Shown: positions 17,105 to 25,765 of the stretch, in pieces
Position numbering within the stretch: the stretch's first letter is position 1
Layout: every line of letters begins with the position of its first letter
Assembly: GCA_947372865.1 (NCBI GenBank)
Contig: CANBVJ010000004.1
Location: 1-64,000, forward strand
Direction: 5' to 3'
Length of the DNA stretch: 64,000 nucleotides
DNA from: Comamonadaceae bacterium
GTDB taxonomy: Bacteria; Pseudomonadota; Gammaproteobacteria; Burkholderiales; Burkholderiaceae_C
Notes under the pieces: model-generated
What the model saw: the letters and a program-made list of their open reading frames with translations, nothing else
What the model was told of the DNA's origin: nothing
Databases searched by the model: none
Translations under genes and position numbers: made by a program

Positions 17105-17935
17105 TCAGGCCGCAGCCGGGCTGGACACGGGGGTGAAATACCGCGTGTTGTCGCGCAACCAGGCTTGCGAGCGGCTGGCGTCGTGCTGCTCGGGGTGGAA
17201 GTCTTCGCGCAGGTAGTCGCGCCACTGCGCCACGTTGCCGCGCATCATGCCGTCCTTGGAAAACAACAGTTTGGCGCAACTGCGCCAAGTGCTCAGTTTG
17301 AACAAGGCGCCGTCGTGCCACAGGTTGCGCACGGTCTGGCGCAACAAGTCAAACATGAAGATAAAACTCACATAGCGAAACACCCGCACCCGCCACACAT
17401 GGCTTCCACCCATGGCCTGGTAGATGTCAAAGGCAGTGCTGCGGTGTTCGGACTCTTCGGCGCTGTGCCACAGCCACAGGGTTTGCAGGCGCTCCTCAGC
17501 GCCTTCGAGCGCCTCGGGGTGGCGCAGCATCCAATCGGCAAACAAGGCGGTGAAGTGTTCGGTGGCGGCGGTGCCAGCCACGTGCATGCGCGGGTCCAGG
17601 TGCGCCTGCTTTTTGATGCGTGCGGTGGCGCGCTCGGCAATGGTATTGGCATAGCCCATGCGTTCGAGGTGGCCGTTGAACAGCGCGTGGATGCGCCGGT
17701 GCGTGGCTTCCTGGCCGACAAAACCCTGCACTTCTTTGGCAAAGCGCGCGCGTTGGTCGTCGGGCAAGGTTTTGAAGCCAGCGCGCACCGAGTCCATGAA
17801 AAACTGCTCGCCCACCGGAAAGCTCATCGACAAGGCGCTGAAAAAGGCCGAACGAAAGGCGTCCCCCCCGTTCCAGCGCGCCGCAAACGGCGTATTCAAG
17901 TCCACCAACAGTTTTCGTACTACCAAATCAGTCAT
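17105..17935 (-). CDS. Predicted metal-dependent hydrolase, ferritin-like (PF10118 family)
   Basis: 276 residues from ATG 17935, chosen because GGGAG lies just upstream and the extra N-terminal codons overlap the previous gene. The helical core carries ligand-like residues spaced as in a di-iron four-helix bundle: E43 (VGEQFF), E76xxH79 (GQEATHRRIH), E126-H127 (TEHF) and E160/E163-H164 (EESEHRS). This is the pattern of the 'predicted metal-dependent hydrolase' family, often encoded beside acyl-CoA ligases and flavin monooxygenases. No export signal. It follows the acyl-CoA ligase by 17 bases. The true reaction is unknown; an oxygenase or desaturase-type role is as likely as hydrolysis. Confidence 0.82.
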   Translation of the reverse strand: MTDLVVRKLLVDLNTPFAARWNGGDAFRSAFFSALSMSFPVGEQFFMDSVRAGFKTLPDDQRARFAKEVQGFVGQEATHRRIHALFNGHLERMGYANTIAERATARIKKQAHLDPRMHVAGTAATEHFTALFADWMLRHPEALEGAEERLQTLWLWHSAEESEHRSTAFDIYQAMGGSHVWRVRVFRYVSFIFMFDLLRQTVRNLWHDGALFKLSTWRSCAKLLFSKDGMMRGNVAQWRDYLREDFHPEQHDASRSQAWLRDNTRYFTPVSSPAAA

Positions 17936-17952
17936 GGCAACTCCCTTTTTAT

Positions 17953-19623
17953 TTAAACGCGGTCGCGCAGCTCGCGCCGCAAAATCTTGCCCACATTGCT
18001 TTTGGGCAAGGCGTTCAAAAACTCGATCTGCCGGGGCACCTTGTAAGCCGTCAGGCTTTCGCGGCAATGGTTGAGCAGCATCTGCTCGGTCAGCGCCGGT
18101 GAGCGTTTGACCACAAACAGCTTGACCGCCTCGCCCGTGGCCTCGCTGGTCTGGCCGACCGCGGCCACCTCCAGCACGCCGGGGTGCAGCATGGCCACAT
18201 CCTCAATTTCATTCGGGTAGACATTAAAGCCCGACACCAGAATCAGGTCCTTGAGGCGATCCACAATTTTCAAAAAGCCCTGCGCGTCCATCACCGCCAC
18301 GTCACCAGTACGCAAAAACCCGTCTGCCGTCATGACAGCGGCGGTGTCTGCCGGGCGCTGCCAGTAGCCCTGCATCACCTGCGGGCCGCGCACGCACAGT
18401 TCTCCGGCGGAGCCGATGGGCAGCTCCATCCCGTGGGCGTCGCGGATCGACACCTCGGTGGACGGCAGCGGCAGGCCGATGCTGCCGTTGTACTCCAGCA
18501 GGTCAAAGGGGTTGACCGCGACCGTGGGCGAACACTCGGTCAGGCCATAGCCCTCGATCAGCGGCGCTTTGGTCAGCGCTTGCCAGCGCTCGGCCACGGC
18601 GCGCTGCACGGCAGCGCCTCCACCCACGGCCAGACGCAACTGGCTGAAATCCAGTTTGGCAAAGTCCGGGTGGTTGAGCAGGCTGTTGAACAAGGTGTTG
18701 ACCGCAGGCAGCGACACGAAGCGGTATTTAGCGAGCACCTTGATAAAGCCGGACATATCGCGCGGGTCGGCCACCAGCACATTGGTGCCGCCCATGCCCA
18801 AAAAGCTCAGGCACGAGCCCAGCGCGAAGATGTGGTACAGCGGAATGGCCGTGATGCTGATGAGTTCCTGGCTGGCGTCCACAAAGGGCGCGCTCCAGAC
18901 CTGCACTTGTTTGACATTGGCCAGCACGTTGCGGTGCGTGAGCATGGCGCCCTTGGACACGCCGGTGGTGCCACCCGTGTATTGCAAAAAGGCCAGATCG
19001 CCTGGCTGGAGCGCGACCGGGCTGAAATCGGTCTTGGCGCCCTGCGCCAGCACGTCGCGCAAGCTGACGCTGCCTGGCAGCGCATAGGCTGGCACCAGTT
19101 TTCTCAGGCGGTGGATCACAAAATTGGCGGCGGCGCGCTTGAGCACCGGCATCATGTCCGCCAGCCCGGTAACCACCACGTGGCGCACGGAGGTTTTGGC
19201 CAGCACCTGCTCCACGGTGTGCGCAAACAGGTCCACCACGATGATGGCTTCAGCACCCGCGTCGTCGAGCTGGTGCTCCAGCTCGCGCGCGGTGTACTGG
19301 GGGTTGACGTTAACCACCACATAGCCCGCCCGCAGCAGTCCAAAAAGGCACACCGGGTATTGCAGCAAGTTGGGCATCATCAGCGCCACGCGGCTGCCTT
19401 TGGGCAACTTCAACACGCCCTGGAAATAAGCCGCCACCTGGCGCGTCAGCGTATCGAGCTCACTAAACAGCAACCGGGTACCCGTGGAGCCGCTGACAAA
19501 GGCAGGCCGATCGGCATACAGGTGCACCGCGTCGTCCAGGTAGTCGGCAATCGTGCCAAGGGCATCGGCGTCAATATGCGCCGGCACGCCGGGTGGGTAA
19601 CGTTTGATCCAGATCGGGTCCAT
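17953..19623 (-). CDS. AMP-forming acyl-CoA ligase (FadD-like)
   Basis: 556 residues of the ANL superfamily. The P-loop is YTGGTTGVSKGAMLTHRN (about 215-232); YGLTECSP and TGDVAVMDAQGFLKIVDRLKDLI are the A5/A8 adenylate-forming motifs, and KSNVGKILRRELR carries the catalytic Lys of the C-terminal domain. It activates a carboxylic acid, probably a medium- or long-chain or ring-derived acid, to its CoA ester. First gene of the five-gene leftward operon; a promoter with the ATACACTAATGTAT palindrome between its -35 and -10 lies 40-60 bases upstream. This puts acid activation under the same regulator as the sulfatases. Confidence 0.92.
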   Translation of the reverse strand: MDPIWIKRYPPGVPAHIDADALGTIADYLDDAVHLYADRPAFVSGSTGTRLLFSELDTLTRQVAAYFQGVLKLPKGSRVALMMPNLLQYPVCLFGLLRAGYVVVNVNPQYTARELEHQLDDAGAEAIIVVDLFAHTVEQVLAKTSVRHVVVTGLADMMPVLKRAAANFVIHRLRKLVPAYALPGSVSLRDVLAQGAKTDFSPVALQPGDLAFLQYTGGTTGVSKGAMLTHRNVLANVKQVQVWSAPFVDASQELISITAIPLYHIFALGSCLSFLGMGGTNVLVADPRDMSGFIKVLAKYRFVSLPAVNTLFNSLLNHPDFAKLDFSQLRLAVGGGAAVQRAVAERWQALTKAPLIEGYGLTECSPTVAVNPFDLLEYNGSIGLPLPSTEVSIRDAHGMELPIGSAGELCVRGPQVMQGYWQRPADTAAVMTADGFLRTGDVAVMDAQGFLKIVDRLKDLILVSGFNVYPNEIEDVAMLHPGVLEVAAVGQTSEATGEAVKLFVVKRSPALTEQMLLNHCRESLTAYKVPRQIEFLNALPKSNVGKILRRELRDRV

Positions 19624-19656
19624 GGGAGAGAGATGCCTTGCGGGTAATGGAAAACA

Positions 19657-19685
19657 ATTCTAACAATACACTAATGTATTGACGA
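19657..19685 (-). promoter_or_regulatory. Promoter of the acyl-CoA ligase operon with embedded TetR-type operator
   Basis: On the minus strand a -35-like TCGTCA (19685-19680) and a -10-like TAGAAT (19662-19657) are 17 bases apart. The spacer holds ATACATTAGTGTAT (19679-19666), the complement of ATACACTAATGTAT, matching the 12878-12891 palindrome at 13 of 14 bases. A repressor bound here would block polymerase directly. Confidence 0.7.
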
Positions 19686-19712
19686 TGTCGCCCACCCGCC
19701 AGCGTAGGGGTA

Positions 19713-21029
19713 TCAGACCGTAAACGGCGGGTTGCTGCTGGTCGGGGCCGGGGCCGCGCGCGCCTGAGTCGAAGCTGGGGACGGAATCGCAACGCCATGG
19801 GCGCGCAGGGCCTGCAAGACCGCCAGATTGACGTCCGAGCGCAAATTACCCTGGCCGTTGTGCAGATCATTGATCCAGTAAACCAGCGTAAATTCCAGCC
19901 CGTCCGCAGCAAACTGCGACAGTTGCACCGAGGGCGCCGGGTCTTGCAACACGCGGGGCTGCGCCAACGCGGCGGCCTTGAGCAAGTCCATCACTTGCTG
20001 CGCGTCGCTTTCAAAGGCCACCAGCACCTGCGTGCTTTGCGCCACCACGGCGTCGGCCAAGGACAGGTTTTCTACCCGGGTGCTGATCAGCATCTCATTA
20101 GGGACGATGGATTCGCGCCCGGTTTGACCGCGCACCACGGTGTAGCGGGCGTTGATTTCGGTGATCACGCCCTCAAAGTTTTCGACCTTCACAAAGTCGC
20201 CAATGCGCAGATTGCGCTCGGTCAGAATGACAAAGCCGCTCACATAATTGGCCGCCAACTTTTGTAAGCCCAGGCCAATACCCACGCCCAACGCGCCGCC
20301 CAGCACCGACAAGGCCGTCAGGTCAATGCCCACCGCCGACAGGGCCACCATCAAGCCCACAAACAGCAGCAAGGCGCGGGTGGCGTTGCTCAGCGCCTTG
20401 CGCAATGACAGCTCGCCCCCAGTGGCCGAACGCAGCAAGCGCGCCTCAATGCCAGCCGACATCCACAGCGTAATGATCAGCACCACGCTGGCGGTCAGCA
20501 ACCCTTCAATGATGTTGCGCACCGACAGGTGGGCGTTGCCCACTTTCCAGCCAATCTGGTCCAGCGCATTGAGCAGCGCCGGCAGCACGCCGCTGACCCA
20601 CAGCACCATGGCCAGCCAAGCCAGCCAGGAAATGGTTTGCTCCAGCGCCCGCACCCAGCGCGCCTGCGAAAAAGCAATCTGCAGCACCTTGACGCCGGTG
20701 CGTATGGCCACCAGCGCCAGCAGCACCGGCACGGCCAAATCAAGCACCGCGATATTGATGTAGCGGTCCAGCACCGCGCGCGCGGCAAAGCCCAGGCACA
20801 AGAGCAGCAGCGGAAACAGCACGCCGTCAACGTCCTTGCGACCAAACCAGACGGAGCGTTCGTCGCGCCCCAGGGCCTGACGCAGCGCACGCACCACCAC
20901 CCAAGCCAGCAAGACGCAGCCCACCAGGGTTGCCAACTCCAGCGCCACCGTGGGCTGCGAAAACGCCGCCAGCCAGCCCTCAAAGTCATCAATGGGTTGG
21001 GGCACGGGGTTATGCAGGCTGCTGCTCAT
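19713..21029 (-). CDS. MscS-family mechanosensitive ion channel
   Basis: 438 residues. Six or so hydrophobic segments occupy about 30-260. The pore-lining helix and beta domain are clear: LTALSVLGGALGVGIGLGLQKLAANYVSGFVIL is the TM3 Gly/Ala zipper and gate. The MscS beta domain follows: NLRIGDFVKVENFEGVITEINARYTVVRGQTGRESIVPNEMLIS. The C-terminus ends in an Ala/Pro/Ser-rich tail. It should release solutes on hypo-osmotic shock at the inner membrane. Divided from the ligase operon by the promoter at 19657-19685; it lies 27 bases downstream of the HDAC-like gene in the same direction. Confidence 0.92.
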   Translation of the reverse strand: MSSSLHNPVPQPIDDFEGWLAAFSQPTVALELATLVGCVLLAWVVVRALRQALGRDERSVWFGRKDVDGVLFPLLLLCLGFAARAVLDRYINIAVLDLAVPVLLALVAIRTGVKVLQIAFSQARWVRALEQTISWLAWLAMVLWVSGVLPALLNALDQIGWKVGNAHLSVRNIIEGLLTASVVLIITLWMSAGIEARLLRSATGGELSLRKALSNATRALLLFVGLMVALSAVGIDLTALSVLGGALGVGIGLGLQKLAANYVSGFVILTERNLRIGDFVKVENFEGVITEINARYTVVRGQTGRESIVPNEMLISTRVENLSLADAVVAQSTQVLVAFESDAQQVMDLLKAAALAQPRVLQDPAPSVQLSQFAADGLEFTLVYWINDLHNGQGNLRSDVNLAVLQALRAHGVAIPSPASTQARAAPAPTSSNPPFTV

Positions 21030-21056
21030 GGAATGGGCCTTTAAAAAAACAGCGCG

Positions 21057-22010
21057 CTACACACCGGCGAGCACCCGCACATGGGCCTCTACGCTGCGCG
21101 CCAGCGCGTCGAGCTGGTAGCCGCCTTCCAAGCAAGAAACGATGCGCCCCTGGGCGTGGCGCTGCGCCACGGCCTTGATCTGGCGGGTGATCCAGGCGTA
21201 ATCCGCCTCCACCAGGCCCATTTGACCCAGATCGTCTTCGCGGTGGGCATCAAAGCCGGCGCTGATAAAAATCATCTGCGGCGCAAAAGCGTCCAGGCGT
21301 GGCAGCCAGTGGTCTTGCACCACCGCACGCACCGCGTCGCCCTTGGAATAGGCCGGCAGCGGCACGTTGACCAGGTTGTCCGCGTCCGACTGCGCGCCAC
21401 CGTAGGGGTAAAACGGGTGCTGAAAAAAGCTCGCCATCAGGATGCGCGCGTCGCCGCTGACGATGTTTTCGGTGCCGTTGCCGTGGTGCACGTCAAAGTC
21501 AATGATGGCTACGCGCTCCAGTCCGTGGCGCTCTAGCGCATAGCGCGCGGCAATCGCCACGTTGTTAAAGAAGCAAAAGCCCATGGCTTGGTCGCGGCAG
21601 GCATGGTGGCCGGGCGGGCGCACCGAACAGAAGGCGTTTTCCAGCTCGCCGGCCATCACCGCGTCGGTGGCGGCCAGTGCGGCGCCTGCGGCGTACAGGG
21701 CGGCATCCCAGGTGTGGACGTTGAGGTTGGTGTCGGGGTCAATCTGCGCGTGGGTGGGGCCACCGGCCTCAATCTCTTCGCGCAGTCCGTCGGTCAGGCC
21801 GCGCAAGGCCGCAATGTGCATGCGCCCGTGGGCCAGCTCCAGGTCGGCAATCGGCGCGGCCGGGGCCTCGTGTTGTTCCAGCGCATCCAACACGCCAGTG
21901 GCCAAAAGCCAGTCGTTGATGGCGTCGAGCCGCTCGGGGCATTCGGGATGGCCCGCGCCCATTTCATGTTTGCGGCAGGCGGGGTGGGAGAAGAAACCGG
22001 TTTTGTGCAT
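21057..22010 (-). CDS. Histone-deacetylase-family protein (acetylpolyamine/amidohydrolase-like)
   Basis: 317 residues with the complete zinc-deacetylase core: RPPGHHACRDQAMGFCFFNNVAIAA (tandem His), IDFDVHHGNGTE (Asp/His zinc ligands), ISAGFDAHREDDLG (third zinc Asp) and CLEGGYQ near the end. Bacterial relatives remove acetyl groups from polyamines or other amides. Cytoplasmic, no extra domains, ATG start. It may share a transcript with the MscS gene. The physiological substrate cannot be deduced. Confidence 0.92.
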   Translation of the reverse strand: MHKTGFFSHPACRKHEMGAGHPECPERLDAINDWLLATGVLDALEQHEAPAAPIADLELAHGRMHIAALRGLTDGLREEIEAGGPTHAQIDPDTNLNVHTWDAALYAAGAALAATDAVMAGELENAFCSVRPPGHHACRDQAMGFCFFNNVAIAARYALERHGLERVAIIDFDVHHGNGTENIVSGDARILMASFFQHPFYPYGGAQSDADNLVNVPLPAYSKGDAVRAVVQDHWLPRLDAFAPQMIFISAGFDAHREDDLGQMGLVEADYAWITRQIKAVAQRHAQGRIVSCLEGGYQLDALARSVEAHVRVLAGV

Positions 22011-22191
22011 AGGCGGGGGCGCTTGCGCGCGAGGTGCGCTGGTTTTCAGGTATGGTCGACAGCGGCCCCGACCCCGGCTGCCAGAGGCGCGCTGTTGATG
22101 CGATTTAGCTTACCACGCCCCTGGGCAGCCGAAAATGCGCGCCACCGCTCCCGCGCGGGTTTTATTGTCCTATTCCAAGCTGAGTTGATCT

Positions 22192-23277
22192 TTGACCTCC
22201 CCATTTGCCTGCCTTGCCGTTCTGTTGTGCTTGCTGCTGCCCGCCAGCCAGGCCGCGGCTGCCAAGCGCCCTCGCCCGGACGCCTCCACCACCTACCGCA
22301 GCAACCCAGCGGCCATGGAGGCGGCCACCGCCATGGCCGAGCGCTTGCAGGTGCGCCCGGCCTGGGTGCGTGGCGTGATCGGCAAGGCGCGGCGCCTGCC
22401 CGCCGTGGTGAAGGCAGTCACGCCGGGACAGGCAACTGCGGCGCGCGACTGGACGCTGTACCGCAGCCGGGTGGTGGAACCCACGCGCATCCAGGCCGGC
22501 GTGCGCTTTTGGCAGCACAACGCCGACACTCTGGCGCGCGCCGAAAGCCAGACGGGCGTGGCGGCCAGCGCCATCGTCGGCATTCTGGGGGTGGAAACCA
22601 TTTACGGCCAGCGCATGGGCGGCTACCGCACGCTGGATGCGCTCAGCACCCTGGCCTTCGACTTTCCTGCCGCCCACCCCAAGGCAGCGCAGCGTGCCGC
22701 CTATTTTTTGCAAGAGCTCGAAGAGTTTTTGCGCCTGTGCAAGGCACAGAACCTGGACCCGCTCACGGTACGCGGCAGCTACGCCGGGGCCTTGGGCATG
22801 GCGCAGTTCATGCCTTCGAGCTGGCGCCACTATGCGGTGGACTTTGACGGCGACGGCCGCATTGACCTGTTTGGCAGCCGCGCTGACGCCATTGGCTCAG
22901 TGGCCAACTACCTGGCGGCGTTTCACTGGAAGGCGGGCATGCCCACGCACTACGCGGTGCAACTCGACACCCAAAAACTGGACTTGCCCGCCCTGCTGCA
23001 AAACGACATCGTTCCCAGCCTGAGCCCGGCGGCGATGCTGGAAAAAGGCGTGGCGCTGGGCGACAAAGGCGCGCGCCACCCCGGCCTGCTGGCGCTGATC
23101 GAGCTGCCCAATGGAACTGCGCCCACCCAGTACGTGGCGGGCACTGACAATTTCTATACCGTGACCCGCTACAACTGGAGCAGCTTTTACGCCATGGCCG
23201 TGATCGAGTTAGGCCAGGAAGTGCAAGCCGCCTACGAGCGTGAAGCGGCTTTGCGCCAAAGCCTGGCGCGGCCCTAA
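22192..23277 (+). CDS. Membrane-bound lytic murein transglycosylase B family
   Basis: 361 residues. A TTG start is the only candidate because a TGA lies two codons upstream; it gives a good signal peptide (ACLAVLLCLLLPASQAAAA). The MltB/SLT-like domain is complete: ILGVETIYGQRMGGYRTLDAL carries the catalytic Glu, then GSYAGALGMAQFMPSSWRHYAVDFDGDGRIDL, and the C-terminal YNWSSFYAMAVIELG. It cleaves peptidoglycan glycan strands in the periplasm with formation of 1,6-anhydromuramic acid. No lipobox Cys is seen after the signal peptide, so it may be soluble rather than lipid-anchored. Divergent from the HDAC-like gene. Confidence 0.9.
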   Translation: MTSPFACLAVLLCLLLPASQAAAAKRPRPDASTTYRSNPAAMEAATAMAERLQVRPAWVRGVIGKARRLPAVVKAVTPGQATAARDWTLYRSRVVEPTRIQAGVRFWQHNADTLARAESQTGVAASAIVGILGVETIYGQRMGGYRTLDALSTLAFDFPAAHPKAAQRAAYFLQELEEFLRLCKAQNLDPLTVRGSYAGALGMAQFMPSSWRHYAVDFDGDGRIDLFGSRADAIGSVANYLAAFHWKAGMPTHYAVQLDTQKLDLPALLQNDIVPSLSPAAMLEKGVALGDKGARHPGLLALIELPNGTAPTQYVAGTDNFYTVTRYNWSSFYAMAVIELGQEVQAAYEREAALRQSLARP

Positions 23278-23300
23278 GCCTGCGCGGGCCGCCGCACCAA

Positions 23301-24257
23301 TCAGGTTACCGGCACCAAAAACTCGCGGCTCACGTGCACGCCCAGGTCGTTGACGCGGTCTAGGAACTGCGTCAAAAACGCGTGCAAGCCGGTGGCCAAA
23401 ATCTCGTCAATGCGGCCGTACTGCAACTGGGCGCGCAGCTTGCCCGCGCGGCGCAGGGTTTCGCTCTCGGGGTCGCTGGTCACGCGCTCCAGGTTGTTGA
23501 GCACTTCCACCAATGAGGCGTGCAGCGAACGCGGCATATCGGCTTTCAGAATCAGCAGCTCGGCCACGCGCTCGGGGCGGATCACGTCGCGGTAGACCTT
23601 GCGGTAAATCTCAAAAGCCGAGACGCTGCGCAAGACCGCGCTCCAGTGGTAGAAATCGCCCTCCTGGTCTTTGGCGGTGCTGGCGTCCATGAAGTCGGTG
23701 GCGCCCCCGTGGAACTTGACGTCTACCAGGCGCGCCGTGTTGTCGGCCCGCTCCAAAAAAGTCCCCAATCGCATGAAATGCAGCGACTCGTCCATCAGCA
23801 TGGTGCCCACGGTCACGCCGCGCGACAGGTGCGAGCGAAACTTGACCCACTCAAAAAACTGCGATGGGTCGCGCTCAAAGCTGTCGCTCGACACCAGGCG
23901 TTTGACCTCCAACCAGGTCTGGTTTTGCGTTTCCCACACCTCGGTGGTCAGCGTCCCGCGCACCGCACGGGCGTTTTCACGCGCCGCGCCCAGGCAGGAA
24001 AGAATACTCGACGGGTTGCTTTCGTCCTTGACCATGAAGTCCATCACCTCGCGCGCACGCACCGCCTTGTGGCGCTGGGTGTAGGCGGGCAGCAGCTCGC
24101 TGATGCTCAAGAGACCGCGCCAACTGCGTTCTTCTGCGGCCTCGGTCTGGCCCAAAAGCGCGGTCTGGTAGTTGACATCGAGCATGCGGGCGGTGTTTTC
24201 GGCGCGCTCGGTGTAGCGCGACATCCAGTACAAGTGGTCGGCAGTGCGGCTGAGCAT
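23301..24257 (-). CDS. Alpha-E domain protein (DUF403)
   Basis: 318 residues, almost entirely helical, with the family start MLSRTADHLYWMSRYTERAENTARMLDV and internal RREV/RAD-type helices (LGTFLERADNTARLVDVKFH). The function is not established. The gene is always found next to a circularly permuted ATP-grasp gene, and here it begins 2 bases before that gene's stop region (stop at 24260, start 24257), so the two are translated together. Such pairs often occur with transglutaminase-like and proteasome-like genes and are thought to build or modify a peptide; those partners are not in this window. Confidence 0.88.
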   Translation of the reverse strand: MLSRTADHLYWMSRYTERAENTARMLDVNYQTALLGQTEAAEERSWRGLLSISELLPAYTQRHKAVRAREVMDFMVKDESNPSSILSCLGAARENARAVRGTLTTEVWETQNQTWLEVKRLVSSDSFERDPSQFFEWVKFRSHLSRGVTVGTMLMDESLHFMRLGTFLERADNTARLVDVKFHGGATDFMDASTAKDQEGDFYHWSAVLRSVSAFEIYRKVYRDVIRPERVAELLILKADMPRSLHASLVEVLNNLERVTSDPESETLRRAGKLRAQLQYGRIDEILATGLHAFLTQFLDRVNDLGVHVSREFLVPVT

Positions 24258-24259
24258 GG

Positions 24260-25717
24260 TTATTCCTCCAGAATCCAGGTGTCTTTGGTACCGCCGCCTT
24301 GGCTGCTGTTGACCACCAGCGAACCTTCTTGCAAGGCCACGCGTGTCAGGCCGCCGGGCACCATCTGCACGGTTTTGCCACTCAGCACATAGGGGCGCAG
24401 GTCAATATGGCGCGGCGCAATGCCACTGTCCACATAGGTGGGGCAAGTGGACAGGCTCAGCGTGGGCTGAGCGATGTAGCCGCTGGGGTTGGCCAGCAAG
24501 GCCTGGCGGAAGTTCTCGATCTCGGCGCTGCTCGCAGCGGGCCCGACCAGCATGCCGTAGCCGCCGGCGCCGTGCACTTCCTTGACCACCAGGTCTTTGA
24601 GGTGCGCCAGCGTGTAGGCCAGGTCGTCGGGCTTGCGGCACTGGAACGTGGGCACATTGTTCAAAATGGGCTTTTCGCCCAGGTAGAACTCGATCATCTG
24701 CGGCACATAGGGGTAGATCGACTTGTCGTCGGCAATGCCGGTGCCTACGGCGTTGCAAATCGTCACATTGCCCGCGCGGTAGGCGTTGAGCAAACCGGCG
24801 CAGCCCAGCGTGGAGCCGTGGCGAAACACCGTGGGGTCGAGAAAGTCATCGTCCACCCGGCGGTAAATCACGTCCACCCGGCGTGGCCCGCGCGTGGTGC
24901 GCATGTAGACAAAGTTGTCCTTGACCATCAAATCCTGGCCTTCGACCAGTTCCACACCCATTTGTTGGGCCAAAAAGGCGTGCTCAAAATAGGCGCTGTT
25001 GTACATGCCGGGCGTGAGCACCACGACCGTGGGCTCGGCGGTGCTGGCCGGGCAACTGGCGCGCAGTGTCTCGAGCAGCAAGTCGGGGTAATGCGCGATG
25101 GGTGCGACCCGGTGGCTGTTGAACAACGCAGGGAACAGGCGCATCATCATCTTGCGGTCTTCAAGCATGTAGCTCACGCCGCTGGGCACGCGCAGGTTGT
25201 CCTCTAGGACGTAGTACTCGCCCTGCCCTTGCGCGTTGGGGGCGCGCACGATGTCAATGCCCGAGATGTGCGAATAGATCTGGTGCGGCACGGCCACGCC
25301 CACCATTTCCTTGCGGAACTGGGCGTTGTGCTCGATCTGTTCGCGCGGCACGATGCCCGCGCGGATGATGTCTTGCTCGTGGTAGACGTCGTGGATAAAG
25401 CGGTTCAGGGCGGTAACGCGTTGCACCAGGCCTTTTTCCATGGATTTCCACTCGTGCGCCGGAATGATGCGCGGAATCAGGTCAAACGGAATCAGGCGCT
25501 CGGTGCCCGAGCCGTCTTCGTCCTTTTCGCCATACACGGCAAAGGTGATGCCCACCCGGCGAAAAATCATCTCCGCCTCTTCACGCCGGTGTGCCATGGT
25601 TTCGGTGCTTTGGCCGGCCAGCCACTGGGCATAGGCCTGGTAATGCTCGCGCACCTGGCCGCTCTTCGCCAGATCGCCATAAGGCAACTTCGCCACCATT
25701 TCGTCAAATGTATGCAT
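24260..25717 (-). CDS. Circularly permuted ATP-grasp protein (DUF404/407 type)
   Basis: 485 residues. Family marks are the N-terminal FRRVGITFAVYGEKDEDGSGTERLIPFD, the central VLTPGMYNSAYFEHAFLAQQMGVELVEGQDL, and KEVHGAGGYGMLVGP, the nucleotide-binding region. The C-terminus IDLRPYVLSGKTVQMVPGGLTRVAL and SSQGGGTKDTW is also typical. It is expected to form an amide bond using ATP, partnered with the downstream alpha-E protein. Substrate unknown. ATG start near 25717 with a 48-base gap to comEC. Confidence 0.88.
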   Translation of the reverse strand: MHTFDEMVAKLPYGDLAKSGQVREHYQAYAQWLAGQSTETMAHRREEAEMIFRRVGITFAVYGEKDEDGSGTERLIPFDLIPRIIPAHEWKSMEKGLVQRVTALNRFIHDVYHEQDIIRAGIVPREQIEHNAQFRKEMVGVAVPHQIYSHISGIDIVRAPNAQGQGEYYVLEDNLRVPSGVSYMLEDRKMMMRLFPALFNSHRVAPIAHYPDLLLETLRASCPASTAEPTVVVLTPGMYNSAYFEHAFLAQQMGVELVEGQDLMVKDNFVYMRTTRGPRRVDVIYRRVDDDFLDPTVFRHGSTLGCAGLLNAYRAGNVTICNAVGTGIADDKSIYPYVPQMIEFYLGEKPILNNVPTFQCRKPDDLAYTLAHLKDLVVKEVHGAGGYGMLVGPAASSAEIENFRQALLANPSGYIAQPTLSLSTCPTYVDSGIAPRHIDLRPYVLSGKTVQMVPGGLTRVALQEGSLVVNSSQGGGTKDTWILEE

Positions 25718-25765
25718 AGGTACGGACCTTCTGTTTTTTAGCTTATACGCAAGACTTGGGCCAAT

